A stretch of 64,000 nt of DNA from CAJBLF01 sp964560855 (GTDB lineage: Bacteria > Patescibacteriota > Gracilibacteria > Absconditabacterales > Absconditicoccaceae). The position numbers were made by a program, and so were the translations under genes. Of the stretch, positions 32,177 through 43,841 are shown piece after piece. Position 1 is the first letter of the stretch. Each line of letters starts with the position of its first letter. Below the pieces are notes generated by a model. It made no database searches. It was not told the origin of the DNA and was given only the letters and a program-made list of their open reading frames with translations. The stretch spans positions 1 to 64,000 of the forward strand of contig CAZLLU010000002.1 of the NCBI GenBank assembly GCA_964560855.1. Reading direction: 5' to 3'.

Positions 32177-33760
32177 ATGCCGACAGAATTAACGAAAAGC
32201 ATTTTGGAGGTCGATGATTTGCAGGGCATAAGCCCTAATTTTGAGCAACTCAAGATTCTTCCCCAAGAGACGGCCCAAAAGATAGAGACGTTGATTTTTT
32301 CCAAAGACAAAAATACACTCAAAGTTTTGACGACAAATAATTTCACTGAAGGACTCAACTCCTTACTCAAGAACCTGGAAAATAAAGGATACAAATACGA
32401 GGTATTCTATACCTCACTATCGTGATTCAATTATGCAATGAGCCGGTACGCTGATATGGAAGGCATTGCCGAACAAAAAAGGAAATCTGATCAGGAACAG
32501 AAACAAGCAGCTGGAAAGGGGGCTATAGCGATGATCCAGAAATTATTCGAAACAAGGGATACTATGGAGCCAGGAGATTTTATCATGGAGATTATCAGAC
32601 TCGCGTTCCAGACTGGAGCGTCCGATCTGCATTTCCAACCACAGGAAGACGGACTGATCGTGAGGATTAGGATCGATGGCGTATTGCAGGAAATCCTCAA
32701 GTTTACGCACGAAGATTTCGTGAAATATCTTCAAAAGATGAAATTCATCTCAGGCACGAAAATGAATATCAACTACCTTCCGCAGGACGGAAGATTCTCG
32801 TTTGAAGCGACCGATGTCCATGGAGAAAATAGAAAGGTCGATGTGAGAATCAACTTCATGCCAGGTGTGGAATCCGAAAGCACGGTTATCAGGTTTCTCG
32901 ATCCGACCAAGGGAATCTCTACATTCGAAAAAATAGGATTCACCGAAAGGACGTATGAAATATTAAAAAGAAATTTAGAAAAAAATACCGGAATCACCAT
33001 CTTCACCTGACCTACGGGTTCATGAAAGACAACGACATTGTATACGATCCTGAACACGTTAAACGATGGAAAAAGGAAAATCATTACGCTCGAAGATCCA
33101 ATCGAATACGAGGTGAAATGAATCCAGCAATCGCAGATCAATTATAGCAAATGATATACTTACGAAATTTGACTCAAAGCAATTCTCAGACATGATCCGG
33201 ATATTATCCTGATCTGAGAGATGAGAACACAGGAGACAGCGGAAATCGCTATCAATGCTGCGTTGACCTGACACTTGGTGTTCACTACCTTACATACGAA
33301 TTCTGCTATAGAATCCATTCCAAGATTGACGAGTATGGAAGTCAAACCGTACATGTTGGCACCATCCTTGAATCTGATTGTTGCGCAGAGATTGGTCAGA
33401 AGAATTTGTCCTCATTGCGGAACCAAGAGAGATGCAAACTATAGCGAACAGGCAGAGATCAAAGATATATTGAAAAAAATGAAGGATCTCGATCCTAAGC
33501 TTGATTTTCCGTTTGACGGAAAAATCCCTCAGGCGGTAGGATGTGATCAATGTAATGGTAGCGGATATCAGTGAAGAATAGCGATCATCGAGACGTTAGA
33601 AATTACAGAAGATATCAAGAAAATGATCGTGGATAATAAGATCGGCATCGATCTTTATGCGAAAGCAAGAGAGGAATGATTCCTGACACTCAAAGAAGAT
33701 GGCATTATCAAGATGCTCAAATGAAATACAACATTGGATGAACTGAGAAGGGTTTTATAA
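32177..33760 (+). CDS. pilB: PilB/GspE-family type IV pilus or type II secretion ATPase
   Basis: Hexameric secretion ATPase that extrudes pili; 527 aa. The N-terminal region is family-like and the core has SGASDLHFQPQ-like AFQTGASDLHFQPQED and RIDGVLQ. Walker A is GPTGSGKTTTLY, whose first and last glycines are UGA (33008-33010, 33023-33025). Then come the Asp box ITLEDPIEYEV, HDPDIILIGEMR and TLHTNSA. A zinc site CPHCGTKRDANYS with CDQCNGSGYQG follows. No pilin or PilC gene lies in the window. Confidence 0.95.
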
Positions 33761-33778
33761 CGCTATATTTGAACGTAT

Positions 33779-34306
33779 ATGGAAAAAGATAAGGACACAA
33801 AACATTGATCGATGGCGGCAGGTATCGAATCGTTGAACGAAAGCGTCACGATACATAATATCACTGAAGTGATTGCGGGAAAGGTGAGCGATCTTTTGTA
33901 TATCTCCGAAAAAGTACATATGCCTGAGAAAAAAAATATCAAACGTTGCTATTGGACGGATTTCCGTTTGTTGCCAAACAAGGAAGCGAAAAAAGTGTGC
34001 GAAGAAAAAAAGGGCATAACTATAGATAAGGAATTCGAAGATCATGAATTTTTTGTATACAATGAAAACAAAAATACATTGTTGCCGTTCAAAAAAAATG
34101 ATTATCTGATGAATGAAAAAGAATATATGACCTATGATGGAGAGAAATATCTTTATTTCGACAATGATGGGAATCTGAAAGATTATATGAGAGTAGAGGG
34201 GGACATCTGTTCGCACTATATCTACGACAAAAACAACAAAGAGGAAGTGGTATGGTATAAGGAGACCCTTAATGAAACCAAAAAAGAGGAAGATGCAATC
34301 TCCTAA
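33779..34306 (+). CDS. Hypothetical protein, 175 aa, co-transcribed with pilB
   Basis: Hydrophilic and acidic, with many Tyr, Asp and Lys (TYDGEKYLYFDNDGNLKDY) and two or three cysteines (RCYWTDF, GDICSHYIY). There is one UGA, at codon 10. It has no signal peptide. It starts 18 nt after the pilB stop and is followed by a terminator. The family is unknown; a YD-like repeat GEKYLYFDNDG is suggestive but too short to call. Confidence 0.7.
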
Positions 34307-34348
34307 TGTAAGAGCGTAATAAGGATAAGAAGAAGTTTAAATTATATG

Positions 34349-34375
34349 AGCCTTTCGTTGTAAAGGCTTTTTTTT
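34349..34375 (+). terminator. Terminator of the pilB operon
   Basis: GCCTTT-CGTTGT-AAAGGC is followed by eight T. Confidence 0.85.
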
Positions 34376-34412
34376 ATTTGATTTTGACGATAGTAATCGT
34401 ATCAATCCTGTG

Positions 34413-35075
34413 ATGGAACAGATAACTATCTATATCGATGAAGCAGGAAGGGGACCGCTCGCATGACCGGTCTATGTATGACTCGTAGCGCTGAAAAAAA
34501 GGATTGTGCTCAAGGGATTCAAAGATTCTAAGAAATGCTCTGAAAAATTGAGAAATGTACTCTATAAGAGAATCATCGAACACAAGAGCGTCTGTCGGGC
34601 GACTGCGAAGTGCGATCATGAGTTCATTGATGGGAAAGGCATCAGCTGCGCAATCCATACTTCGATCTATAACGGACTAGAAGAACTGCTCAAGAGATTC
34701 ATTTCCGAAGAGGTAGAAGGACTGGATAATCTTATAAAAAAGATCGGCAAGGAAAATATTACGATTATGCTTGACGGTAAATACGATTTTAAACTCAGGG
34801 CGATGCTCGGCGTAGAGGTGAAGACTATTGTCGATGGTGACGCAAAGATCCCCCAGATTGGTATGGCATCCATCTTGGCCAAAGTGGAGAGGGATAGAGA
34901 GATGCTACAGTATCACAAGAAATATCCGAAATACAAATTCGATCAACATAAGGGTTACGGTACACAATTACATCGCGATCTGCTCGCCAAGCACGGTCCC
35001 TGTAAAATCCATAGAAAGACATTTCTGACAAAGCTAAACTGTTCAGACAATCAACAGGCGCTTTTCCCACAATAA
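34413..35075 (+). CDS. rnhB: Ribonuclease HII
   Basis: 220 aa; cleaves RNA in RNA-DNA hybrids and excises ribonucleotides. The signature YIDEAGRGPLAGPVYVG contains the two metal-binding residues (Asp, Glu) and UGA glycines in LAG and YVG. Then come GFKDSKKCSEKLR, MLDGKYDFKL, GDAKIPQIGMASILAKVERD and YGTQLHRDLLAKHGPC. Length and order match bacterial RNase HII. Its own terminator follows. Confidence 0.96.
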
Positions 35076-35077
35076 GA

Positions 35078-35101
35078 AAAACCCGCATCAGCGGGTTTTT
35101 C
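35078..35101 (+). terminator. Terminator after rnhB
   Basis: AAACCCGC-ATCA-GCGGGTTT is followed by T residues. Confidence 0.85.
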
Positions 35102-35182
35102 TCAAAAGTCTTCGTTATTATGGTATATAATCGATATTATATCCGATATAATAATTGAGATCTTTTTTCGTACGCAATGTGA

Positions 35183-35398
35183 TTAGTCAGCCATAACATC
35201 AGCTCCACCAACCTTTCTTACGTCCTTAGCTTCAGGACCTTTTCTTCCTTCTCCGATTTCATACGTTACAGTGTCACCATCAGCGATAGATTCTCCGATT
35301 ACGTTTGTTCCGTGTACGAATACATCCTTGCTTCCATCTTCTGGAGTGATGAATCCGAAGTTTTTAGTTCTGTTGAAGAACTTTACAATTCCTTGCAT
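35183..35398 (-). CDS. csp: Cold-shock domain RNA-binding protein
   Basis: 71 aa, one CSD. RNP1 is KNFGFITPEDG and RNP2 is DVFVHGTNV. All glycines are GGN codons and there is no UGA, CGA or CGG, as expected for a highly expressed gene. It has a long 5' leader of about 45-50 nt and a promoter with a palindrome over the -10 box. Confidence 0.95.
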   Translation of the reverse strand: MQGIVKFFNRTKNFGFITPEDGSKDVFVHGTNVIGESIADGDTVTYEIGEGRKGPEAKDVRKVGGADVMAD

Positions 35399-35443
35399 TA
35401 ATTAATTGGTAATGAATAAAATTTTGGAGTTACCTCCACCAAA

Positions 35444-35472
35444 GAGTATACGATACTCCTAGAGAAATACAA
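35444..35472 (-). promoter_or_regulatory. Cold-shock gene promoter with a palindrome over the -10 box
   Basis: On the minus strand, TTGTAT, 16 nt and TATACT. The perfect inverted repeat GAGTAT-ACG-ATACTC (35444-35458) covers the -10 box and could bind a regulator or fold in the RNA. Confidence 0.55.
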
Positions 35473-35496
35473 GGGATAATTTGGTTAAAGAAATAT

Positions 35497-35524
35497 TTGA
35501 CTTTTATAAATATTTATATACAAT
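35497..35524 (+). promoter_or_regulatory. Promoter of the 177-aa hypothetical gene
   Basis: TTGACT, 16 nt and TACAAT. It is divergent from the cold-shock promoter 25 nt away. Confidence 0.65.
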
Positions 35525-35559
35525 TATGTCATAAATTTTTATCTTATAAACAATATATT

Positions 35560-36093
35560 ATGAACGATCAAGAAAAAAAATTATCCAATCCTAATGAGGG
35601 AGCGTCAAATTCCAGCAATCCGGAGAAAATAAATAATATACAACAGAACACATCCAATCAATTGGCAGAAGGTATAGCAATGACTCCTCGCCAGCTCGCT
35701 GATAAGGCAGCAGAGATTCTCTATGAAGCATTCTGAAAAGATTTTGCTGTGAAAAAAGATGATGGCTTCCGCAGATATCATGTAACCAGGAAGGATTGAT
35801 CTGTCCAATGATTGAAGGAAGGACAGATGGTGATGACGGTGCAACCAGACGGATTACTCATGATCCGCTTAAATTCTCCCGAAGGAGATGTACTATACAA
35901 GACAAATAAATTATCGAATGCAGATTTTAAAAATGAATTACCTAGATTGAAAGCGTTTATAGCTGACTGAGTAGCGTTGCCATCCACAAGTAAATTCATC
36001 AAAGAAAAAAATACGAGCGGATATAGCGATCAAGATATTAAAGAAATATTGAAAGGCTATCAAGAAGATCCAAAAGGATCAAAACCAAGATAA
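35560..36093 (+). CDS. Hypothetical protein, 177 aa
   Basis: An N-terminal Asn/Ser/Glu-rich disordered stretch (about 45 residues) precedes a mixed domain (TPRQLADKAAEILYEAFGK, MVMTVQPDGLLMIRLNS). UGA encodes Gly at EAFGKDF, RKDGSVQGLKE and ADGVALP. The protein has no TM. I do not recognise the family. A terminator follows. Confidence 0.7.
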
Positions 36094-36118
36094 GATATAT
36101 TTTATCCTATACAATAAC

Positions 36119-36147
36119 AAAAAAACCTCAATTTGAGGTTTTTTTAT
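36119..36147. terminator. Bidirectional terminator between the 177-aa gene and pheT
   Basis: AAAAAACCTC-AATTT-GAGGTTTTTTT is symmetric and can serve both convergent genes. Confidence 0.8.
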
Positions 36148-36159
36148 ATCTATATTTTT

Positions 36160-38685
36160 TTAAGCTCTTAGACTTCCACCTGTGCTCTCGCCGGCTTTGA
36201 TCGCTTTGTTCAAAATCTCGTTGATCTGTTCGGTCGTCATGTTTCCGTCTCAAACTATTTTTATTTTAATAGAGACTGATTTTTTTTCTTCTCACAGATT
36301 TTTTCCCGCGTACACATCGAAGACTTCGACCTCCTTCACTTCAGGGACGTTCTTGACTGCTGAGATCACTCCATCGAAACTCTTGTTTGCATCGACGACG
36401 AAGCAGATATCTCTCCATATTATTTGATCTTGTAGGGTTTCGTAACTATAGATATGCTCAGCTTTTTCCTTCGCGGTATCTATGATCTGCGTTATATTCA
36501 ATGAGAGATATACGACGCCGCTTGTCTCTCCGATCTTGTTGTTCTGGAGAATGATCGGATGTAAAGCTCCTATGAAACCGACGATGAGATCTCCTATTTT
36601 CACGTTTGCTTGTTTCTTTGGATGAAATTGTGATAGCGCTGTAGATTCGAAAACAACTTTGCCTAACTCCAAATCCTTGGCTATTGTGCGGACAATATCC
36701 TTCGCTTTGACGATAGGATCCTTGTCTCGTTGGCTGATATTCTTGGTGTACAATATCGCACCGAACGCCATATCTTCGTTGACAAGCTCTGAAGCGAACT
36801 TGCTTTGTCATGCTTTCTTGGTTTTTTTGTTCCATATCTTTCCGATATCGAAAATTTTGAATTCATCGAAGAACTTACTGTTTTTGGCGGTGTGGGCGAG
36901 GAGTCCATAGATCATGTCATCTCTCATATACGGAGCTTCAGGATTTACAGGATTTTGTAGCGTGTAGCAATCTTCTGTATGCTTTCCGAAATCTTTCAAT
37001 GCTTTTTCGTTGATTCGTGGATATGTTTCCACTTGATTACATCATACGTTTCTGACTAAGATATCTTCAATCTTTCTCTGGATTGTAATATATTCATTGT
37101 AAGGCACATATTCGGTTTTGCTGAGCAACGGCATACTTTCTATCTGGTCGTAGCCGTAGACTCTTGCGATTTCCTCATAGATATCCTCTTGAATATTTAG
37201 GTCATCCGGACCTCTCCAGAGTGGAGTGATAAGTTCTATTTTTCAATTTTTAATTTCTAATTTTCAATTATTTTTTCAGGTAAACCCTAGTCAAATAAGT
37301 ATTTCTTCCGCTTTTTTGTCGAGTCACTTCGTCTTTTTACCGAAAATAAATTGCTCCATAGCTTTCATATCGACTTCAATATGCTTCAAGCTTCAAGCTT
37401 CAAACTTTGGGCTAATAAAGTACGAGAGTCCTCCAATTTCGAAGTCGCCGAGGTCTTTTTTGTAATAATTCAATTCATCCAAGAAAAGAATCAGACAGAA
37501 TAATGTATATCGAGGATTGATATTTTTTTCGTATCTCAACTCTGCGTCAGTTCTAAGTGATAATCTTGTTCATGTTTTTCTGACGGCTACCGGATCGAAA
37601 TTAGCGATTTCCACCAAAATATTCTTAGTGTTTTCTGTGACTCAGCTTTCCAGACCTCCCACAACTCCAGCGAGCGCGAGGATCTTTTTCTTGTCAGCAA
37701 TCACGATGTCCGTAGCTTTCAAAGTATGTTCAGTTTCGAAGAGATCCGTGAATTTTTCTCCATCTTTGGCGTTTCTGACGATGATATCTCCCTCCACTTT
37801 TTCCGCATCGAAGAAATGCACTGGTTGTCCGCTGATATTCATGAAGAGATTGGAGAAATCCACCCGGTTGCTGATTGGATTGGATCAGAGATCTATCGTT
37901 TGCAGTCTTGAAAAGAATGAAGCTTGTTTTACGGTGACGTTTTTGATATGGAGGAGGAGATAAGCATTCAAACCTTCGCTTTCGCCTTTTACTAATCTTT
38001 CGGGCTTCGTACTATTTTCAAGGATGCTCATGATATTTGTAGGTGTACATTGCTGGTGATAGTCAGCTATCTTGTTGAAAGTGACTGCTCATTTCGTATT
38101 TCCATAAATGGCATGCAATTCCGTAGCAGCACCGAAATGTCAGGTAAGATCAGGTCTATTGGTTAATGATTTATTATCGACTTCCATGACCCGGTTTTCC
38201 AATCGCGGAAATTTTTCATTCATCGGAGTTCAGAGACCTTCGTCTGTTATATCGTCGAGATCTTCCTTGAGATCCCGGATAGAATGTTTCTCAATATCTT
38301 CGTTGATTCCCAATTCTTCCTTGGAGCAGATCATTCCATTGGACTCGACACCTCTCATTTTTCTCGGTTCGATCGTGATTCCCGCTTTTTCAAATACGGT
38401 ACCCGGCAAAGCTACTGGTACGTACAATCCCGCTGCGACATTAACTCCGCCACAACAGATTTGATATTCTCCTTTTTTGCCGCAATCGACGACGCAGACT
38501 TTCAGTTTGTCGGCATCAGGATGCTGTTCACAAGATTTCACATATCCGATGACAATCAGATCTGATATCTTTCTTTCGTTGATCTCTTCGATCTCGCAGG
38601 TTTTCAATATCAGATTTTTCGCGATATTCTCCGGCGTATCATTGATGGAGATGAATTTTTTCAATAGAGGTGATGTATACTTCAT
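36160..38685 (-). CDS. pheT: Phenylalanine-tRNA ligase beta subunit
   Basis: 841 aa. An N-terminal tRNA-binding EMAP-like domain (VKSCEQHPDADKLKVC, QICCGGVNV, ALPGTVF) and the B5/B3-B4 core (RKMRGVESNGMICSKEELG) are present. The C-terminal anticodon-binding fold is DKSF-like: VPEVKEVEVFDVYAGKNLG, then SVSIKIKIV. Two in-frame inserts derive from intergenic repeats: one near 37385-37405 (GCTTGAAGC units) and one near 37240-37280 (AATTGAAAATTAGAAATT). UGA glycines are frequent, including within these inserts. pheS is not adjacent, unlike in many genomes. Confidence 0.94.
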
Positions 38686-38854
38686 GGGTCGATATGATAA
38701 TTTGGATAAACAAAAAACATAGCCAATCAAAATTAACGAAATCTGTTCAAAAATAAAGCGAAAAATTTACTTCTTGCATTTGTGGACTCATTCCATAATA
38801 ATTTACCTCCCAAACAAAAAAAGCACAGAAACTTTTTATTTGGTAGATTATGCT

Positions 38855-40405
38855 ATGTCGAAGCCATTAGATTATATGTTGCACCCTTTGAAATGACCCA
38901 GGCGTGTCGTAAATAAAATCATTAAGACGTTTCTTATATTGAAGAGTCATCTTCATCAGCCTTCCTATAAGTATCAGGAAAAAATAATTCTTGATTTGGT
39001 CAAGAAATGTAAGAATACCGTCTTCGGAAAAAAATACGGATTCGAATATATCCAAACGGTGAAGGATTTTCAGAATCTTGTCCCTATTTTTCATTACAAA
39101 GATATGGAGACATGGATTATGTATATGCTCAAAGGAGAAAAAGATATCTGTTATCCGGGAAAGGTTGCGCGATTCGCTACCTCATCATGAACGACCTGAG
39201 GGACATCAAAATATATTCCCATCACGAAAGATAATTTGAAAGATTCTCATTTCAAATGAGGAATGGAAGTTTTGAGTCTCTATATCAAAAATAATCCGAG
39301 AACGCAATTTTTCCAAGGAAAGAGCTTGGCTATAGGTGGTGGCTTTACCAAAAATCCTTATACCGGCGAAGATAATGTCGGCTTCATCTCTGCAATCCTC
39401 CAAAAGGAAGCACCATGGATCGGACAGTATTTCCGTGAGCCAAGACCTGAAATCTCTTATATGGACAATCGAGAAGAGAAAGCTCAGCTTATGATAGAAG
39501 AAACAATACATAAAAATATCGTATCGCTCAGTGGACAACCATCACGATGATCCAATTTTCTTTACAAGGTATTGGAATATACCGGTAAAAAGAATATTTT
39601 GGAGGTCTGGCCAAACTTTGAATTCTTCTTCCGAGGAGGTATGGCTATAGATCTCTACAGACCTCAGTTTGAGAATATTTTTGGAAATAGCAAAAAGGTT
39701 AAATTATATCAAGTATACAATGCATCCGAAGGTTTCTTTGCTGCGCAGGATTCGAATTTTACCGATGATATGCTCCTGTTCACTAAACATGGCGTGTTCT
39801 ATGAATTTATCCCTACAGAGGAATACGGCAAGGAGAATCCGATCGTATTGACGTTGAATGAAGTGGAAGTGGGCAAGGAATATGTAATTTTGATCACCAA
39901 TAATTCCTGACTGCGAAGATATGTACTCGGCGACACGGTAAAATTCACGACGTTGAAACCATGGAGAATCAAGATTTCAGGCAGGACGAAATACTATATA
40001 GATGTCGTGGGTGAATGCGTGACATCTGATTATACAGACAGGGCATTGCTCGAAGCATGCAAAAAGACCGATACCATAGCGACCAATTATATGCTTGCTC
40101 CTATTACCTATTCTGGATGAAGCATCAGGGGAGCGTATGAACGAGTCATAGAATTCACCAAAACGCCAAAGGATGATCATGAATTCGCTAAAGTGCTTGA
40201 CCAGGAATTATGTAATATCAATTCATACTATTTTGATGAAAGATATGATACCAAGGTGCTCGGAGAACCAGTCGTGCATTGCGTCAAACAGGGTACGTTC
40301 TATGATCGGATGAAATCCAAGAATAAGCTCGGAGGTCAGCATAAAGTGCCTAAAGTTTCCAATGATAGAAAAAATATCGATGAATTGCTCGATATAGTAG
40401 CATAA
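38855..40405 (+). CDS. GH3-family acyl-acid-amido synthetase-like enzyme
   Basis: 516 aa adenylate-forming enzyme. The ATP-binding motif is SSGTTGGTSKYIPIT (both TTG-G glycines are UGA). Then come the conserved WPNFEFFF-x-GGMAIDLYRPQF, YNASEGFFAAQ and NSGL-CGA-RYVLGDTVKF. The family has Trp at the CGA of GLWRY (39914-39916) and at VAWFATSSGTT. GH3 enzymes conjugate acyl groups to amino acids. The substrate in this bacterium is unknown. It is followed by a separately promoted C39-like gene. Confidence 0.9.
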
Positions 40406-40416
40406 CATTCTAAATC

Positions 40417-40444
40417 TTGACTTTTATGCATAGAAGTATATAGA
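40417..40444 (+). promoter_or_regulatory. Promoter of the C39-like gene
   Basis: TTGACT, 16 nt and TATAGA. An AAAGGAGGG Shine-Dalgarno site (about 40472-40480) precedes the ATG, which is rare in this window. Confidence 0.75.
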
Positions 40445-40483
40445 TATTTTTCTATTACAAAAAAATTAAAAAAAGGAGGGAAT

Positions 40484-41035
40484 ATGAAACCAATCGCCAT
40501 CGTCCCTCAGGAGAGGGAATTCGGCTGCGCCAATGCGGTCATCCAGACAGCGGTAAAAACCCGTTACAACAAAGACATTGTCATCAAGGATTCCTGGTCA
40601 TATATCAATGGTATAGGTACCTTGAATTTCCTTGGCATGGCGAATAGTACATTGCGCCAAAATGCTATTGATGCGCGTTTCGTAAAGAAGACCAATGTGA
40701 AAACAGAGGAGCTCTATCAATGGCTGAATGAGGACAAAATTATAATCGTACTGTTTATTTCACGGGAAAATTATCCTCATTATGCTGTGCTTGCAGGTAA
40801 AGATGAAAAATCGATCTTTATCGCCAATACGCATGGTGCAACTATTGAACGCTTTGATGTTACGGAGTTTATCGAACGCTTCTATATGAACCTTCGATAT
40901 ATCGAAGGGATCGAGTGGAAGAAAGGGCATTATAACCCGTTCCGAGATCGGATTGTCCGATGGGGAATGTATCTAGCCAAGGTCTTTGGTATAGTCAAAC
41001 CAGGGACGCTCTACCTACTGGAAGAGAAAACATAA
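40484..41035 (+). CDS. Peptidase C39-like cysteine protease domain protein
   Basis: 183 aa without a signal peptide. A Cys in REFGCANAVIQTAV and a His in NYPHYAVLAGKDEKSIFIANTHG follow the C39-like fold (Cys, then His, then Asn/Asp). The LRQNAIDARFVKKTNV-TEELYQWL middle part matches the spacing of these proteins. There are no UGA, CGA or CGG codons apart from CGG in FRDRIV-type positions not obvious to me. A strong Shine-Dalgarno site suggests efficient translation. It may process or bind peptides; the partner is unknown. Confidence 0.75.
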   Translation: MKPIAIVPQEREFGCANAVIQTAVKTRYNKDIVIKDSWSYINGIGTLNFLGMANSTLRQNAIDARFVKKTNVKTEELYQWLNEDKIIIVLFISRENYPHYAVLAGKDEKSIFIANTHGATIERFDVTEFIERFYMNLRYIEGIEWKKGHYNPFRDRIVRWGMYLAKVFGIVKPGTLYLLEEKT

Positions 41036-41066
41036 CATCGTCATGGTTTTTGTGGCGATGTTTTTT
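41034..41066 (+). terminator. Terminator after the C39-like gene
   Basis: AACATCGTCA/TGGCGATGTT is followed by six T; the stem overlaps the stop codon. Confidence 0.75.
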
Positions 41067-41133
41067 GTTGCTTGATAAGAAGGAAAGAATATCTATATAC
41101 TAATTTGAAATTTACAATTTACAATTTTAAACC

Positions 41134-42453
41134 ATGAAAAACATCCAAACTAGTGATTCGCAGATATACGACGCTATTCTCGCCGAACAGCAAAGGCAGT
41201 CAGAAGGGATGGAATTGATCGCTAGCGAGAACTATCAATCGCCTGCAGTATTGGAAGCACAATCTTCCGTATTTGCAAACAAATATTCCGAAGGATTCCC
41301 TGGCCGCAGATATTATGGAGGACAAGAAAATACAGATATCATCGAGCAATTAGCAATCGAGAGAGCAAAAGAGATTTTCCATGCTGACCATGCAAACGTA
41401 CAAGCATTATCCGGCGCAGCAGCAAACTTATGTGTGTATTCTGCACTTATGGAGCCAGGAGATACGATTCTCTGAATGGACCTCACGCACGGATGACATC
41501 TGACGCATGGTGCTCCGGTGACGTTTTTCTCCAAAGTGTTCAACTTTATCCGCTACAAGACGACACCAGATGGTAAGGTGGATTTCAACCAAGTCCGCGA
41601 ATTGGCATTGCAGCATAAACCGAAGATCATTCTTGCAGGATTCTCTGCGTATCCGAGAGAACTCGAATATGAAAAATTCGTCGAAATAGCAAAGGAAGTC
41701 TGAGCTATCGCGTTCGCTGATGTTTCCCATATTTGATGATTCATTGCTGCATGACTTTTGAAAAATCCATTGGATTCCGGATTCCACGTCATGATGACGA
41801 CGACGCACAAGTCACTCAGATGACCGAGAGGAGCATTGATTTTGAGTAAAGGCGTTGTGAGTAATCCACTCAAGAAACCAGAAGATACGATCGAAAATAT
41901 TCCTACCAGAATCGATAGGGCAGTGTTCCCTGGTATGCAGTGATGACCGCATATGAATACTATCGCCGCTATCGCGGTCGCATTACATGAAGCGCAAACG
42001 CCGGGATTCAAAGCATACGCGCAGCAAGCGCTTAAGAATGCACAAGTGCTTGCAAACGAATTGATTGTGCGTGGCTACAAATTAGTTACCAGTTGAACTG
42101 ATAATCATATGGTTATCGTTGATTTCAGCGGGACAGCATTGGACGGATCAATCGCAGAAAAGACTTTAGATAAAATCTGAATTTCAACTTCGAAATCCAC
42201 TATACCTGATGATCCGAATCCACCATTCCGTCCATCCGGACTTCGTATCGGCATGCCAGCGATGACGACCAGAGGAGTGAAAGAAAATGAAGTGAAACAG
42301 ATTGTTGAGTTTATCGATCAGGCGTTGAAAAATAGAGAAAATGAAGAAAAATTAGCAGAACTCAGAAATGATGTCAGAGAGTTTTGTAAGAAATTTCCAG
42401 TGCAAGTGCACCCGGGTGCGATAGTCACCAAAGTCACTACAAAAGCTGAATAG
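41134..42453 (+). CDS. glyA: Serine hydroxymethyltransferase
   Basis: PLP enzyme interconverting serine and glycine with one-carbon transfer to folate; 439 aa. Blocks are GMELIASENYQSP, YSEGFPGRRYYGG, DLTHGGHLTHG, ADVSHIGGFIAAG and the PLP lysine in TTTHKSLRGPRG, then FPGMQGGPHMN and RIGMPAMTTRG. Many glycines are UGA. Arginines in GRRYYGG use CGC and AGA. The C-terminus is intact and ends in UAG. It is preceded by an A/T repeat and followed by a CACCCGGGTG palindrome. Confidence 0.97.
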
Positions 42454-42454
42454 C

Positions 42455-42560
42455 AAAAATTTCCACCCGGGTGCAAAATTGCTATACAGCTATAGTCCAT
42501 AATAAGACAAACCAATAATTTTAAATTTTAAATTCTAAATTTTAAATTTTAAATTTCTTT
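42455..42560. repeat. Intergenic repeats after glyA
   Basis: CCACCCGGGTGC palindrome at about 42464-42475, the CTATAGTCCATAATAAGACAAACC element (42490-42513), then AATTTTAAATTTTAAATTC A/T repeats. Confidence 0.7.
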
Positions 42561-42565
42561 TTGGT

Positions 42566-43087
42566 ATGGATATCGCGCTTATCATTTTATGAGGCATTCT
42601 CTGCCTCGTCGCTATCATCGGTTCTGTACTTCCCGTTTTGCCAGGACCACTGCTTGCGTATATAGCATTCATACTTTTGCAATTTACTTCAGGACATCCT
42701 TTCTCTCGGACGTTTTTCATCGTACGAGCGCTGATCATTATTTTTCTGACGGTTCTCGACTATGTTGTCCCTTCACGAGGAACCAAAAAATTCGGATGAA
42801 CTAAGCGGGGAGTGAGAGGAAGCAATATCTGATTGATAATAACGGTGATCATTCTCCCTATCCTCTGAATCACTATTGGACCATTCGGACTCATAGGATT
42901 GATTTGATGACCTTTTGTCGGAGCGTATCTTGGAGAAAAGCGGTGAGGGAAAAAACACACACACGCATTGAGATCTGCACGGGGATCTTTCATAGGATTC
43001 GTAACGGGAAGTCTTTTGAAATTAGTCGTCAGTATTATTATGGCTGGATATTTTTTTGTAAATGTATACAAACTATTCATCCAATAA
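42566..43087 (+). CDS. DUF456-family membrane protein
   Basis: 173 aa with four or five TM helices and the Gly/Pro-rich segments typical of DUF456: SVLPVLPGPLLAYIAF, LDYVVPSRGTKKFGG and IGPFGLIGLIGGPFVGAYLGE. At least seven glycines are UGA, including two consecutive ones in IGGPFVG. CGG codons occur at the Trp-like position of the family motif after GTKKFGGTK. The function of the family is unknown. It ends 49 nt before the next gene. Confidence 0.85.
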
Positions 43088-43136
43088 AACAAGAAGAGAA
43101 AAACAAAAAGCATATTTTTTTTGTTTGATAATTACT

Positions 43137-43817
43137 ATGCTCATGAATTCTATGAATGTACCATCGGAAAAATCCGAGAAAAAACATGATCTTCTCCCAC
43201 ATATTCGTACCTGTATCGCTGCGTTGCTGATGATAGCTCCTAGTATGGATATGCAGAGTGAAGCTCCTGATACTGCAATTACCACCAAACAACCATCAAC
43301 CATTTTCTATACTCAAGAAAAAAACGCATCCCAAGAAAACATTGAGGTAAATGAAGAACTCTTGTTCAAATCTACGGTAACACAAGCGCTTCGCTCTGTC
43401 AATAGTCTAAAAAGCGTTCCTGAGTGAGGGATACAACTAAAATATCCCCAATCATATACGTGAAATTTACCTAGATCGATAGACTTTTTTCCAAAGGAGA
43501 TAAAAAAAGAGACAATTCCTTATACTATCATAAGGATCTGAGAAAAAATGTTTATGGTTAGTCCAGATCTCTGATTTGAAGCGGATAAGATGTATATCGA
43601 TAAGGACGCTTTTTATGTACATGTTGTCAAAAAAGTCCGGTGAACAGCCATAGCAGGCAAAGAAATAGCAAAATCCAAAGAAAAAGGATTGCCTGATTAT
43701 TTATATAAATTATTCACCCAATGAGAAAGCTGACATTATCCGCTTTCTAGGGTGCGTGCTATTCCCAAAGAACATCAAAAAGCTGCGCTCGAAGCATTAG
43801 CCAAATTAAATAAATAA
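43137..43817 (+). CDS. Hypothetical exported protein, 226 aa
   Basis: A short hydrophobic segment near residue 30 (IRTCIAALLMIAPSMDM) may be a signal anchor. The mature part contains LPRSIDFFPKEIKKETIPYTIIRIGEK and FMVSPDLGFEADKMYIDKD, with UGA glycines. The family is unknown. It lies 24 nt before the GH26-like gene and is possibly co-expressed with it. Confidence 0.7.
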
Positions 43818-43841
43818 ATTTAACTTCTAATAGAATAAAAT

